64,000 nt of DNA, taken from positions 80,987 through 144,986 of the forward strand of contig NZ_JADPVH010000002.1 in the NCBI RefSeq assembly GCF_026932795.1, given 5' to 3'. Below are positions 55,002-63,932 of the stretch, piece by piece. The notes under the pieces are model-generated. The model did no database searches. It was not told the DNA's origin and saw nothing but the letters and a program-made list of their open reading frames with translations. A program made the translations under genes and the position numbers. The DNA comes from Paenarthrobacter sp. Z7-10. Its GTDB lineage: Bacteria; Actinomycetota; Actinomycetes; Actinomycetales; Micrococcaceae. Every line of letters begins with the position of its first letter. The first letter of the stretch is position 1.

Positions 55002-55934
55002 ATGACTGTACTGGTATTTTTGGACCCCGCTTTTGCGGACGGACGGATCGTCGACGCGGGCAAGCCAGCCCTGATGGCCACGGATCAGGGAGCCACCCGC
55101 GGCGACGGCATTTTTGAGTCCATGCTCGCTGTGGATGGAAAACCACGCAAAATTCACCGACATTTGGACCGACTGGCGTCCTCCGCCCAGTCCTTGGAAC
55201 TGACCATTCCGGAACCGGAGGTCTGGCAGCGAGCCATCGCGACGGCGCTCGCAGCATTCGCCGACGACGGAGGCGGCGGTGCGGCTGGCGGTGGAGGCGG
55301 CGGCGCGGCTGGCGGCGCCGAAGCCGTGGTGAAACTGGTCGTCACCCGGGGCGTTGAGGGCAGTTCCGCTCCGACGGCCTGGGTTCAGGTCTCGCTCCCA
55401 CCGGAGGCCGGGAGGCTGCAGCGGGAAAACGGCATCGACGTCCTGCTGCTGGACCGCGGCTATGACAGCACCGTGGCCGAGCGGGCGCCGTGGCTGCTGC
55501 TGGGCGCCAAAACGCTCTCCTACGCCGTCAACATGGCGGCACTGCGGCACGCCCACTCCAACGGCGCCGATGACGTGATCTTCACCAGCAGTGACGGCCG
55601 CGTACTGGAGGGACCGACGTCGTCCGTCCTGCTGGCCCATGCCGAAGGTGAGGGAGGCACCCGCGTCCGTCGCCTGATCACTCCGGCCCTGGACAGCGGC
55701 ATCCTGCCCGGTACGTCGCAAAGTGCGCTTTTCGGCGCCGCGAAGGCCGCCGGCTGGGAACTGGGCTACGGTCCGCTGGTGCCGGAGGATCTGTTCGACG
55801 CGGATGCGGTCTGGCTGATTTCCAGCATTCGCCTGCTTGCCCCCGTGAACCACATCGACGGTCGGGAGATCGGCACCTCGGACGTCCGGGCAGCGCTGAC
55901 CGCGGAGCTGAATGAACTGATCGCAGCCACGTAA
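55002..55934 (+). CDS. pabC: Aminodeoxychorismate lyase
   Basis: 310-residue PLP-dependent class IV enzyme that converts aminodeoxychorismate to p-aminobenzoate and pyruvate. DQGATRGDGIFESMLA is the N-terminal signature; the catalytic Lys is in LLLGAKTLSYAVNM; the cofactor-phosphate region is TSSDGRVLEGPTSSVLL. A Gly/Ala-rich insert (about residues 87-105) is encoded by short repeats. TAAGCT ends six bases before the ATG (leaderless), so it has its own promoter despite lying beside pabB. Confidence 0.88.
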   Translation: MTVLVFLDPAFADGRIVDAGKPALMATDQGATRGDGIFESMLAVDGKPRKIHRHLDRLASSAQSLELTIPEPEVWQRAIATALAAFADDGGGGAAGGGGGGAAGGAEAVVKLVVTRGVEGSSAPTAWVQVSLPPEAGRLQRENGIDVLLLDRGYDSTVAERAPWLLLGAKTLSYAVNMAALRHAHSNGADDVIFTSSDGRVLEGPTSSVLLAHAEGEGGTRVRRLITPALDSGILPGTSQSALFGAAKAAGWELGYGPLVPEDLFDADAVWLISSIRLLAPVNHIDGREIGTSDVRAALTAELNELIAAT

Positions 55935-56155
55935 TAGGCACAAAAAAGCCCGGCGGCTTCACGTGACGCCATACTCACCGGCGGCACTGTCCGAGGCCGA
56001 AGGGGCTGTGTTAGTTTCAATTTGGAGTACCGAGCGCCGGCGCAAACCCTTGCCGCCGGTCTGCATGTCGATCCCGCCGGATGTCGATCCCGCCCGCAGG
56101 CTCACCGAACCGTCCGGCGCCCGCTGACATTCTCCGATGGCCCGAAGGAGACACC

Positions 56156-56374
56156 ATGCCCACCGAGAACGCACTGCTGACATATCGACTGCTCACCGGA
56201 CCGGATGACCATGCCTTCTGCGCGCGGGTCAGCGCCGCGCTCGAGGAGGGCTACATCCTCTACGGCAGCCCATCGCTGGCCTTCGACGGCGGCCGGACCA
56301 TTGCGGCGCAGGCCGTCATCTGGCCGGACGGCTTGAGCAGACCCGCTGGAAAAGCGAACGACGGCGGCCGATGA
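56156..56374 (+). CDS. DUF1737 protein
   Basis: 72 residues with the conserved pattern YRLLTGPDDHAFCARVSAAL then GYILYGSPSLAFDGG and AAQAVIWP. Function unknown. ATG with GAAGGAG upstream. The preceding 221 bases (55935-56155) have small direct repeats (ATGTCGATCCCGCC twice) but no gene. It overlaps the rhodanese gene by four bases and opens the sulfur operon. Confidence 0.88.
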   Translation: MPTENALLTYRLLTGPDDHAFCARVSAALEEGYILYGSPSLAFDGGRTIAAQAVIWPDGLSRPAGKANDGGR

Positions 56375-56793
56375 GCTACGCCGGCGACCTCACCCCGGCC
56401 CAGGCGTGGGACAGGCTGGCATCGGGTGCCACGCTGGTGGACGTGCGAACGGACGCCGAGTGGACGCACCTGGGCATCCCGGACACGTCGGGCACCGGCC
56501 GGCAGCCGCTGTTCATCGAGTGGAAGCTCGCCGGTGGACTGCCCAATGGCGAATTCCTGGCGCAGCTGCAGGCCCGGGTGCCGGCACCGGCGGGCACCGA
56601 GCTGATCTTCCTCTGCCGCTCCGGCGTCCGGTCCATCGCCGCCGCTGAGGCTGCCACGGCGGCCGGCTACACCGCGTACAACGTGTTGGAGGGCTTCGAA
56701 GGGGAGCAGGACGCTTACGGCGACCGCACCGTCAACGGCTGGAAGAATCGTCGGCTGCCATCGAGGGAACGGTCGTCCAATGAGCAACTTTGA
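56371..56793 (+). CDS. Rhodanese-domain sulfurtransferase
   Basis: 140 residues, one rhodanese fold. The active-site loop is FLCRSGVRSIAAAEAA with the persulfide Cys; the N-terminal strand is TLVDVRTDAEWTHLGIPDT. It transfers sulfane sulfur, plausibly to or from the products of the neighbouring O-succinylhomoserine sulfhydrylase. ATGA overlap with the DUF1737 gene, and its last 14 bases overlap the metZ start. Confidence 0.92.
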   Translation: MSYAGDLTPAQAWDRLASGATLVDVRTDAEWTHLGIPDTSGTGRQPLFIEWKLAGGLPNGEFLAQLQARVPAPAGTELIFLCRSGVRSIAAAEAATAAGYTAYNVLEGFEGEQDAYGDRTVNGWKNRRLPSRERSSNEQL

Positions 56794-57994
56794 TCCACGG
56801 GCCGCGGACTGGGCCAAGGATACCCAAGCGGTGCGCGGCGGGTTGGACCGGTCCAACTTCCAGGAAACCTCCGAGGCCATCTTCCTCAACTCCGGCTTCG
56901 TCTACGAGTCCGCAGAGTCGGCCGAGGCGGCCTTCACCGGCGAGGTGGATCGGTTCGTCTAGTCCCGCTACGGCAATCCCTCGGTGGCTACGTTCCAGGA
57001 ACGGCTGCGTCTGCTGGAAGGCACCGAAGCCTGCTTCGCCACCGCCTCCGGCATGTCCGCCGTATTCACCGCGCTCGGTGCACTCTTGGGCGCAGGTGAC
57101 CGCGTGGTGGCCGCCCGCTCGCTTTTCGGCTCCTGCTTCGTGATCCTCAACGAGATTCTTCCCCGCTGGGGCGTGGAAACGGTCTTCGTCGACGGTCCGG
57201 ACCTGGAGCAGTGGCGCCAGGCGCTGGCGACGCCGACGACGGCGGTCTTCTTCGAGTCGCCGTCGAACCCAATGCAGGAAATCGTCGACATCCGCGCGGT
57301 CTGCGACCTCGCCCATGCGGCCGGTGCAACGGTCGTGGTGGACAACGTCTTCGCCACCCCGCTGCTGCAAAAGTGCGGAGACTTGGGTGCGGACGTCATT
57401 GTTTATTCCGGCACCAAGCACATCGACGGACAGGGCCGGGTTCTTGGCGGGGCCATTCTCGGGACGAAGGAATTCATCGAGGGGCCGGTCAAAACGCTGA
57501 TGCGGCACACCGGGCCCGCACTGTCCGCCTTTAATGCCTGGGTCCTGACCAAGGGGCTGGAAACCATCGGCCTGCGTGTCAGCCATGCCAGCGCCAATGC
57601 AATGAAGCTGGCGCAGTTCCTGGAACGGCACCCCGCTGTCAGCTGGGTCAGGTATCCGCTGCTGCCCTCCCACCCGCAGTTTGAGCTGGCACGGACGCAG
57701 ATGAAAGCAGGTGGAACCGTGCTGACCTTCGAACTGGCCGCACCGGGAACTGGAGGATCCGGAAAGGGCGCCGCCTTTGCACTGCTCAACGCGTTACAGA
57801 TCATCGACATCTCCAACAACCTTGGCGACTCCAAGTCGCTGATCACGCATCCGGCCACCACCACGCACCGGGCGATGGGCCCTCAGGGACGCGCCGCCAT
57901 CGGCCTCACCGACGGCGCCGTAAGGCTCTCCGTCGGGTTGGAAGACCTCGACGATCTCACTCAGGACCTCGCCCAGGCCCTCGCCGCCATCTGA
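56780..57994 (+). pseudogene. metZ: O-succinylhomoserine sulfhydrylase, interrupted by in-frame TAG
   Basis: PLP enzyme that makes homocysteine from O-succinylhomoserine and sulfide in methionine synthesis. One frame of 405 codons is broken only by TAG at 56960-56962. The stop replaces the Tyr of the conserved (Y)SRYGNP motif, which contacts the PLP phosphate across the dimer. The rest is intact: SGMSAVFTALGALLGAGD, VVDNVFATPLLQ, the PLP Lys in YSGTKHIDGQGR, and the C-terminal DPLT-like region GLTDGAVRLSVGLEDLDDL. A TAC to TAG change would do this. The next in-frame start, near residue 69, would lose the first helix and the motif. Either a fresh mutation or a sequence error. It completes the DUF1737-rhodanese-metZ operon. 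Confidence 0.85.
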
Positions 57995-58004
57995 CCCACC
58001 GCCA

Positions 58005-58074
58005 CCCTCATCGAGGGAGCACTTGGTGCGCGATACACGGCCGTATCGCGCACGGATTGCTGAATCGATGAGGG
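58005..58074. terminator. Long palindrome between convergent metZ and murA-like genes
   Basis: Outer arms CCCTCATCGA (58005-58014) and TCGATGAGGG (58065-58074) and an inner imperfect stem (58018-58036 with 58043-58061) make a hairpin of about 30 pairs. It lies between converging genes and would serve both as a terminator. The left inner arm shares 20 bases with the palindrome at 23268. Confidence 0.6.
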
Positions 58075-58106
58075 GCAAATGGTAGTCGGTGGTGGATGGT
58101 GGACGG

Positions 58107-59639
58107 TTAGTCCTGGAAGTACTCGATTTCGGCGCCGATGGTGTTGAGCCGCTCGGCCAGGTCCTCGTAGCCGCGTTCAATCACGTAGATGTTCCGCAGC
58201 TCGGAGGTGCCCCTGGCGGCCAGCATGGCCAGCAGAATACATGCGGCGGGGCGCAGTGCGGGAGGGCAGCCGATTTCCGCGGCACGCCAACGGGTCGGGC
58301 CCGTAACGTCGATGCGGTGCGGATCGAGGAGCCGGACTCCTGCGCCCAACCGATTGAGTTCTGTCAGGTAGATGGCGCGGTTCTCATAAACCCAATCGTG
58401 GATCAAGGTGGACCCCATGGCACAGGAGGCGATGACCGCAAAGAAGGGCAGATTATCGATGTTCAGCCCGGGAAAGGGCATCGGATGGATCTTGTCCGGG
58501 GCTGCTTTCAGCACAGAAGGCAGCGTGGTGATGTCCACCAACCGGGTGTGTCCGTTGCGGGCGGTATATTCGGCGGACTTCCGGTACTGGAAGCCCATCT
58601 GTTCCAGCACACTGAGCTCGATTTCCATGAATTCGATCGGTACCCGCTTAATCGTCACCTCGGAGCCGGTGACGATCCCGGCGGTAATCAGGCTCATCGC
58701 CTCGATCGGATCCTCCGAGGGTGAATACTCAATATCGACATCTATCCGGGGCCGGCCGGTGATGGTCAGGGTGGTGCTGCCGATCCCCTCGACGCGGACG
58801 CCGAGTCCCTGCAGGTAAAAGCACAGGTCCTGGACCATGTAATTCGGGCTGGCATTGCGGATCACGGTGGTGCCTTCGCGGTGCGCGGCGGCCATGATGG
58901 CGTTTTCCGTCACGGTGTCCCCACGCTCGGTCAGAACAAAGGTGCGGTCCTGCGCGTCCGGCTCCGGCGCCTGGATGGCATAGAACCCCGAGTGCGCTTG
59001 TACGGACAGGCCAAACTCACGCAGCGCCTGCATATGAGGCTCCACCGTCCGGGTGCCCAAGTCACAGCCTCCGGCGTACGGCAGGTGATAGCTGGAGCGC
59101 TCATCGAGCAGCGGCCCCAGCAGCATGATGACGCTTCGGGTGCGGCGGGCCGCCACCACATCCATCGATGCCAAGTCCAGCTCCACCGGCCGGCGGACCT
59201 GCAGGTCGTTCGCATTGAGCCAGGTGCATTCCACCCCGATGCTGGTCAATACCTCCACGATCCGGTTGACCTCTTCGATACGGGCCAGCCGTCGCAGAGT
59301 GGTGGTTCCGCGGTTGATAAGGCTCGCGCACAACAGTGCCACGCCGGCGTTCTTGCTGGAATTGACCTCCACGCTGCCGGAAAGCTGGTGGCCGCCCACC
59401 ACACGCAGATGCGTGATTTTTGGCTGCGCGGCGCCGCCAATGTTCAGGATGCTGTGGCCGAAAATGGTTTCCATCCGCTGGATCATCTTCAGGCTCAGGT
59501 TTTGCTTGCCCTGCTCCATCCGGGCGACGGCGCTTTGGCTGGTTCCCAGCTCCGCCGCGAGCCTGCCCTGGGTCCAGCCTTTGGCTGAGCGGGCGTCACG
59601 AACCAGCAGGCCTACGGACGAGGCGGTTTCTTGAGTCAT
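58107..59639 (-). CDS. XRE helix-turn-helix fused to MurA-like enolpyruvyl transferase
   Basis: 510 residues. Residues 5-68 are an XRE helix-turn-helix (RDARSAKGWTQGRLAAELGT, SQSAVARMEQGKQNLSLKMI). From about residue 75 the chain is a UDP-GlcNAc 1-carboxyvinyltransferase fold (LRVVGGHQLSGSVEVNSSKNAGVALL). The loop GGCDLGTRTVEPHMQAL holds a Cys equivalent to the catalytic Cys115 of MurA. The usual actinobacterial MurA is about 420 residues and has no HTH. It may sense cell-wall precursors and control genes, or be an enzyme that regulates itself. The AT-rich region upstream (59640-59760) contains repeated GATAT-rich half-sites. Confidence 0.9.
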   Translation of the reverse strand: MTQETASSVGLLVRDARSAKGWTQGRLAAELGTSQSAVARMEQGKQNLSLKMIQRMETIFGHSILNIGGAAQPKITHLRVVGGHQLSGSVEVNSSKNAGVALLCASLINRGTTTLRRLARIEEVNRIVEVLTSIGVECTWLNANDLQVRRPVELDLASMDVVAARRTRSVIMLLGPLLDERSSYHLPYAGGCDLGTRTVEPHMQALREFGLSVQAHSGFYAIQAPEPDAQDRTFVLTERGDTVTENAIMAAAHREGTTVIRNASPNYMVQDLCFYLQGLGVRVEGIGSTTLTITGRPRIDVDIEYSPSEDPIEAMSLITAGIVTGSEVTIKRVPIEFMEIELSVLEQMGFQYRKSAEYTARNGHTRLVDITTLPSVLKAAPDKIHPMPFPGLNIDNLPFFAVIASCAMGSTLIHDWVYENRAIYLTELNRLGAGVRLLDPHRIDVTGPTRWRAAEIGCPPALRPAACILLAMLAARGTSELRNIYVIERGYEDLAERLNTIGAEIEYFQD

Positions 59640-59760
59640 AGCTTAAGTAATATCATAGAGCGCATAAAAATATAGATTTCGGTGCCATAGTGGACGCAAG
59701 GTGTGTGATATCGATGCAAATAGTCGAACCGTGCGATATTTTTCACATCGTTGAGTCGAT
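59640..59760. promoter_or_regulatory. AT-rich upstream region of XRE-MurA gene
   Basis: This stretch is far richer in A and T than its surroundings. GTGTGATATCGATG (about 59701-59714) and GTGCGATATTTTTCACATCG (about 59731-59750) contain related GATAT half-sites in direct and partly inverted form, candidates for binding by the HTH encoded next to them. Confidence 0.35.
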
Positions 59761-59786
59761 TCGTCTGTTGCCTTCCTGTCTCCACG

Positions 59787-60584
59787 CTAACTGAAAGCGG
59801 AGTTCCATGTCCCCGACATGACGGCGGCAGCCAACGCCGCGCCGATAATCACCATGCCACCCAAAAGCACCAGAGCATCCCGCGCGCTGAACTCGGATCG
59901 ACGTGCCCAAGTGCGCGGTCCGGCGCCGAATCCCTTCGCTTCCATGGTGACGGCGAGCCGGGACGCCCGCCGGATGGCCTGCACCAGCAGCGCCATGGCC
60001 TGTCCCAGCGAGGACCTGAAGCGGCCGAGCACACCACCGCTGGAACCGGCGCCCCGCGCGCGGCGGGCCATGCCCAGGTTTTGCCATTCCTCCACCAACA
60101 GTCCCACCAGCCGCATCGCGGCCAGGGCCCCCAGCACAAAGCGGTGCGGCAGCCTCAGCCGCTGGGCCAGGGCATCGGCCAGATCGGTGGGATCGGTGCT
60201 GGCCAGCAGCAGAACGCCGGGAAGTGCAATGGCTATGCCGCGCAGTGCAATGGCCACGCCGGACTGCAGCGATCCTTCGGTCAGCAGCAGCGGCCCCCAT
60301 TCCAGCAGGACGGCTCCGGTTTTAGGCGCCAGCAGGGCCGAACCGTAGCCTCCCACAAGGGCGGCGGCCAGAATGGGCCACCCACGCCCCAGCAGCACCC
60401 GCGGGGCTAACCCGGCCAGTGGCAGGAGCGCGAGCTCACAGAGCAACGCCACGGACGCGGAAACCCAGTCCACCGTCAGCAGCAATCCAATGGTCAGTGC
60501 CAGACCTGCCCCAAGTTTGGAAAGTGGATTTGCCCGGGCCAACCACGCAGTGGAACGCGGACCGGCCAGCACGTCAATACTCAC
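59787..60584 (-). CDS. ykoC: ECF transporter transmembrane subunit T (YkoC-like)
   Basis: 265 residues with about five helices; EcfT couples ATP use to the substrate subunit. The C-terminal half has ALAAMRLVGLLVEEWQNLGMARRARG, and the Ala-Arg-Gly (ARG) type coupling motifs needed to touch the ATPase are present (RRARGAG and AIRRASRLAVTMEAKGFG). GTG start at 60584 inside the end of the ATPase gene (11-base overlap). Last of the ykoE-ykoD-ykoC operon under the TPP riboswitch. Confidence 0.86.
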   Translation of the reverse strand: MSIDVLAGPRSTAWLARANPLSKLGAGLALTIGLLLTVDWVSASVALLCELALLPLAGLAPRVLLGRGWPILAAALVGGYGSALLAPKTGAVLLEWGPLLLTEGSLQSGVAIALRGIAIALPGVLLLASTDPTDLADALAQRLRLPHRFVLGALAAMRLVGLLVEEWQNLGMARRARGAGSSGGVLGRFRSSLGQAMALLVQAIRRASRLAVTMEAKGFGAGPRTWARRSEFSARDALVLLGGMVIIGAALAAAVMSGTWNSAFS

Positions 60585-62196
60585 CCTGGACCTCCGGCCG
60601 GGCCGCCGCCGCACGATCCACACCCAGCACGGCCGACGCCGCACGGTCCACACCCAGTACGGCGGACGCCGCGGGCGTACCTGCAGCCGTCAGCTCCAAC
60701 TGCGCTCCGCCCAGGACGCGGGTGAACTCTGCATCGTGCGTCACTGCCACCACGCCCGCGCCGGCGTCGAGCAGTTCAGATAACAGGGTAGCCAGCTCGG
60801 CCCAGGTATTGGCGTCCTGGCCGAAGGTCGGTTCGTCCATCACCAGGATCTGCGGCCGGGTTGCAAGCACGGTGGCCACCGACAGTCGGCGCTTTTCACC
60901 GCCGGAGAGAGTGTAGGGATTAGCCTCAGCCAAATGCTCCAGCCGGAGCCGCACCAGCAGCTCCTCAACGCCGGCCGTTCCCTGGCCCAGCATTCTGGGA
61001 CCAAAAGCCAACTCGTCCAGTACCCGGCCGGTGACAAACTGGTGCTCCGGCTCCTGGAAAACATTCCCGATCCGTCCCACCAGCTCAGGACCGGTCCAAT
61101 CGAAGGGGGACTGCCCGGCGCCGCGCGCCAACGGATCCGCGGCGCTCAACTGTCCGCCGGTGATCGGAAGCAGCCCACCCAGAGTCAGGGCCACGGTCGA
61201 TTTGCCTGCCCCGTTGGGGCCGGTGATGCCCAGTGCTGCCCCGGCGCAAACCTCAATATTGATCCCGGATGCCGTGGGCACCGGCGCCGGCCGATACCCA
61301 CGGTGCCGTCGCCGCGGGACGGATGCACGCGAGACCGCGAGGTCCCGGGCGGTCAGCAGGACCTCGCCGGACGAGGAGTTCTGCCGCGGCCGCACCACCG
61401 GCAGATAGTCCGGCACCCAGATGCCGGCCGAAATCAGCATCGCGCGGGATTGCTCCAGAACCCGGGCCGGCGGCCCATCCAGCAATACACCGCCGGGCTG
61501 GCGTTGGCTTCCCGGAGCGAGCACGACAATACGGTCCACCACGTCCAGCCAGACCGGTACCCGGTGTTCCACCACCACCAGCGTCGCCCCCGTGTCCGTC
61601 AGCATCCGCAGCACCGCGTCGCGCACCTCCAGCACACCGGCAGGATCGAGGTTGGCCGTCGGTTCATCCAACAGCAGCAGACCGGGCCTCATCGCCAGCA
61701 TACCGGCCAGCCCCAGCCGCTGTTTCTGGCCGCCGGAGAGCGAGGACGTCGGATGGTCCAGCGGCAGGTCCAGCCCGACGGCGTCCAAGGCGGCCGCGGC
61801 GCGGCGCCAGATCTCCGCCGGCGGAACCGCCAAATTTTCCGCGCCAAAGGCCACATCGTCCCCCACCCGGGACAGCACCACCTGAGCCTCCGGATCCTGC
61901 TGCATCAACCCGGACCGGCCACGGCGGTGGCTTGGCGGGCTGCCGTCCACCAGCAGCGAGCCGGACTCCGCCGCGTCCTCATCCGATCCCAGGACCCCGG
62001 CCAGGGCATGGAGGAGCGTGGATTTTCCCGCCCCGGACGGGCCGAGCAGGAGAACCCGCTCCCCCGGTGCGATCTCCAGGGTCAGGTCGTGCACGGCGGG
62101 AGAGCTGCGGCCAGCATGCTGGAAGCCCCAACCCTTGGCCGAGACCGCCGCCGGCCACCCGCCGGAGCCGGTGCCGCCATCGTCGTGCGCTGCCAT
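60574..62196 (-). CDS. ykoD: ECF transporter double ATPase (YkoD-like)
   Basis: 540 residues carrying two ATPase domains in one chain. First: LLGPSGAGKSTLLHALAG, SSLSGGQKQRLGLAG, LLLLDEPTANLD. Second: ITGPNGAGKSTVALTLGG, YTLSGGEKRRLSVAT, ILVMDEPTFGQD. It powers the EcfT/YkoE transporter. The C-terminal tail has the repeat SAVLGVDRAA twice, encoded by a 30-bp direct repeat. Follows ykoE after four bases. Confidence 0.93.
   Translation of the reverse strand: MAAHDDGGTGSGGWPAAVSAKGWGFQHAGRSSPAVHDLTLEIAPGERVLLLGPSGAGKSTLLHALAGVLGSDEDAAESGSLLVDGSPPSHRRGRSGLMQQDPEAQVVLSRVGDDVAFGAENLAVPPAEIWRRAAAALDAVGLDLPLDHPTSSLSGGQKQRLGLAGMLAMRPGLLLLDEPTANLDPAGVLEVRDAVLRMLTDTGATLVVVEHRVPVWLDVVDRIVVLAPGSQRQPGGVLLDGPPARVLEQSRAMLISAGIWVPDYLPVVRPRQNSSSGEVLLTARDLAVSRASVPRRRHRGYRPAPVPTASGINIEVCAGAALGITGPNGAGKSTVALTLGGLLPITGGQLSAADPLARGAGQSPFDWTGPELVGRIGNVFQEPEHQFVTGRVLDELAFGPRMLGQGTAGVEELLVRLRLEHLAEANPYTLSGGEKRRLSVATVLATRPQILVMDEPTFGQDANTWAELATLLSELLDAGAGVVAVTHDAEFTRVLGGAQLELTAAGTPAASAVLGVDRAASAVLGVDRAAAARPEVQGEY
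60608..60667. repeat. 30-bp direct repeat at ykoD 3' end
   Basis: Two 30-base copies (starting GCCGCACG) with three differences encode SAVLGVDRAA twice. Confidence 0.8.
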
Positions 62197-62200
62197 CGGC

Positions 62201-62848
62201 TTAGAGCACAGGCTCCGTGGCCGCGCGCCGGGAGGCCAGATTGGACAGCGCCCCTGTGCGGGCCAGACCGCGGGCGGCCAGCCAGGAAAGCAGCCCGGCG
62301 ATGACCGTGCCGGAGATGGCGGCGAAAATCAGATAGAGCACCTTCGCGGCTAATTCCCATTCCGCGTTATAGCCAATATTGTCGTTGATGCCCAAGCCGA
62401 CGCCGGCCAGCGCACCCGCCAGCAGCGCGACGGGCAGGCGGAACCGGCGGTAGCCAAACGCTGCGAAGGCCAGCTCGGCGCCAATCCCCTGCACCAGTCC
62501 GGAGAGCAGCACGGTCAGTCCGAACGACGATCCGAGCAGGGCCTCCACGGCGGCGGCGACAAGTTCGCAATAGAGCGCAGCTCCGGGCTTGCGGATGATC
62601 AGCCCGCCCAGGACGCCGGCGATCAGCCAGCCGCCGCCGTACAGCCCGCCCAGCGGCGGGAAGGCAGCGATCAGCAGCGACACTCCGGCGTAGCCGACGG
62701 ACCAGGCCCAGAAAATGACGCCGACGGCGACGGCCAGCACCGAGGCGACGACGATGTCCACGACCCGCCAGGTGTATTTGCCCGGCCGTGCCGTTTCGGC
62801 TGCGGCAGGATCGATCGGGGGCGGGGTGTGGGCGTGTGTTTTACTCAT
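62201..62848 (-). CDS. ykoE: ECF substrate-binding subunit YkoE
   Basis: 215 residues with about six helices (IVVASVLAVAVGVIFWAWSV; GLTVLLSGLVQGIGAELAFAAFG; LYLIFAAISGTVIAGLLSWL). YkoE family members bind hydroxymethylpyrimidine or thiamin and are regulated by TPP, as the riboswitch upstream shows here. First gene of ykoE-ykoD-ykoC. Confidence 0.92.
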   Translation of the reverse strand: MSKTHAHTPPPIDPAAAETARPGKYTWRVVDIVVASVLAVAVGVIFWAWSVGYAGVSLLIAAFPPLGGLYGGGWLIAGVLGGLIIRKPGAALYCELVAAAVEALLGSSFGLTVLLSGLVQGIGAELAFAAFGYRRFRLPVALLAGALAGVGLGINDNIGYNAEWELAAKVLYLIFAAISGTVIAGLLSWLAARGLARTGALSNLASRRAATEPVL

Positions 62849-62908
62849 GAATCCTCCTTCGCAGGAGGGGCAGCAATGCGGCGGAAGTCCCGCGCACCGC
62901 CGAAGAGA

Positions 62909-63029
62909 ACTCGACTCCCTTCGCCGGTACTAACCGGATCAGGTTCGAGGGTCTGCGGCTGTCCGCACTCTCAGCGCCCACCTCGCGGTTTCCGGTGACC
63001 CGGATCCGGGTGGTGGCGCTCCCCTGTCG
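62909..63029 (-). promoter_or_regulatory. TPP riboswitch (THI element)
   Basis: On the minus strand the aptamer reads ACAGGGGAGC, then GCTGAGAGTGCGG, then GACCCTCGAACCTGATC and CCGGTTAGTACCGGCGAAGGGAGT, all hallmarks of the THI box in the right order. It lies about 60 bases before the ykoE start and controls the ykoE-D-C operon by thiamin pyrophosphate. The rest of 62849-63248 holds no gene. Confidence 0.95.
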
Positions 63030-63248
63030 TTTAATTTTCTTGCTTCTTTCAGCGGAACCAGTGTATACCCGCAGCGGCCGTTGGAAGCCGCCGAGGCGGA
63101 CCCCGCAGGACGGCAGCCATCTTGCCGTCCCCGGCCGGGGCGCTAGGCTGGGCACAGAGCAAGATTCAGGCAGAAAATGCGTTGGAAGAAACAGCAGAGT
63201 TTGGCTGGTTCGACTTCATCAATTCAATTCAACTCAAAGGAGTGCGGC

Positions 63249-63509
63249 ATGAACCTGCTTTTGAAGCTGGTGACCACCGGTGTAAGCGTTGGCGCGGTCT
63301 TTGTGGCCAATAAAATCGTGGAGAAGACCTGGGAGAAATGCACCGGAAAGAAGCCACCCAAGGATGGCACGGACCCGACTCACAGCCTGCGCTCCGCCCT
63401 GATCTTCGCGCTGGTGTCCGCGGCTGTGGCCGCCATGATCCAGGTTATTGCCGGACGCGGAACCCAGCGTGCCATTCTGCGGCTGAAGGGCAAGCCGGAG
63501 GAAATCTAA
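63249..63509 (+). CDS. DUF4235 small membrane protein
   Basis: 86 residues matching DUF4235: MNLLLKLVTTGVSVGAVFVANKIVEKTWEKCTGKKPP, then LRSALIFALVSAAVAAMIQV, with two membrane helices. Function unknown. AAAGGAGTG lies before the ATG; the upstream in-frame codons do not belong to the family. Confidence 0.88.
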   Translation: MNLLLKLVTTGVSVGAVFVANKIVEKTWEKCTGKKPPKDGTDPTHSLRSALIFALVSAAVAAMIQVIAGRGTQRAILRLKGKPEEI

Positions 63510-63545
63510 CCTCCGCTTGGTTTCGCGCCGTATAGCATTCTGGCT

Positions 63546-63932
63546 ATGAGTGAAGTTAGCCCGGCCAGCACCCTTCCCGGCATGCCGCGGGCATCAGCTC
63601 CGGCGGCCAAGTGGCGGATCGTGGCCTGGGCCTCCTGGGACTGGGGGTCGGCGGCTTTCAACGCCGTGATGACCACCTTTATCTTCACTGCGTTGTACCT
63701 GACGGGAGATGACTTCGGCGGTTCGGACCATGCCTCAGCGGTGTTGGCCTTTTCGCTCTCCATTTCCGGCGTGGCGATCGCCTTGTTGGCGCCGGTGGCC
63801 GGGCAGCGCTCGGACCACAGCGGGAGACGGAAACTGTGGCTCGGCCTGAACACCAGGACTCTGGACATAGCCATTCAGGTGCGGGCGGGTTCCTTTGATT
63901 TTTGGGAGTTTTCCTCGTCGGGAGCCTGTTAA
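63546..63932 (+). pseudogene. MFS transporter fragment, disrupted
   Basis: The first 100 residues are a normal MFS N-terminus of the UMF1/Atg22-like kind (IVAWASWDWGSAAFNAVMTTFIFTALYL, then RSDHSGRRKLWLGLNT). After about base 63850 the sequence stops resembling a transporter, ends after about 28 unrelated residues, and the following DNA is AT-rich. A full protein would be about 440 residues. The gene is probably split by an insertion. TAGCAT lies seven bases before the ATG. Confidence 0.75.

Noticed and set aside
55940..55965. Intrinsic terminator of pabC
   Set aside because: The stem AAGCC/GGCTT followed by T reads only on the minus strand, where no gene ends nearby.
56045..56110. Possible SAM riboswitch before the sulfur operon
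   Set aside because: Short GC stems and a 14-base direct repeat are visible, but no conserved SAM-aptamer sequence was recognised.
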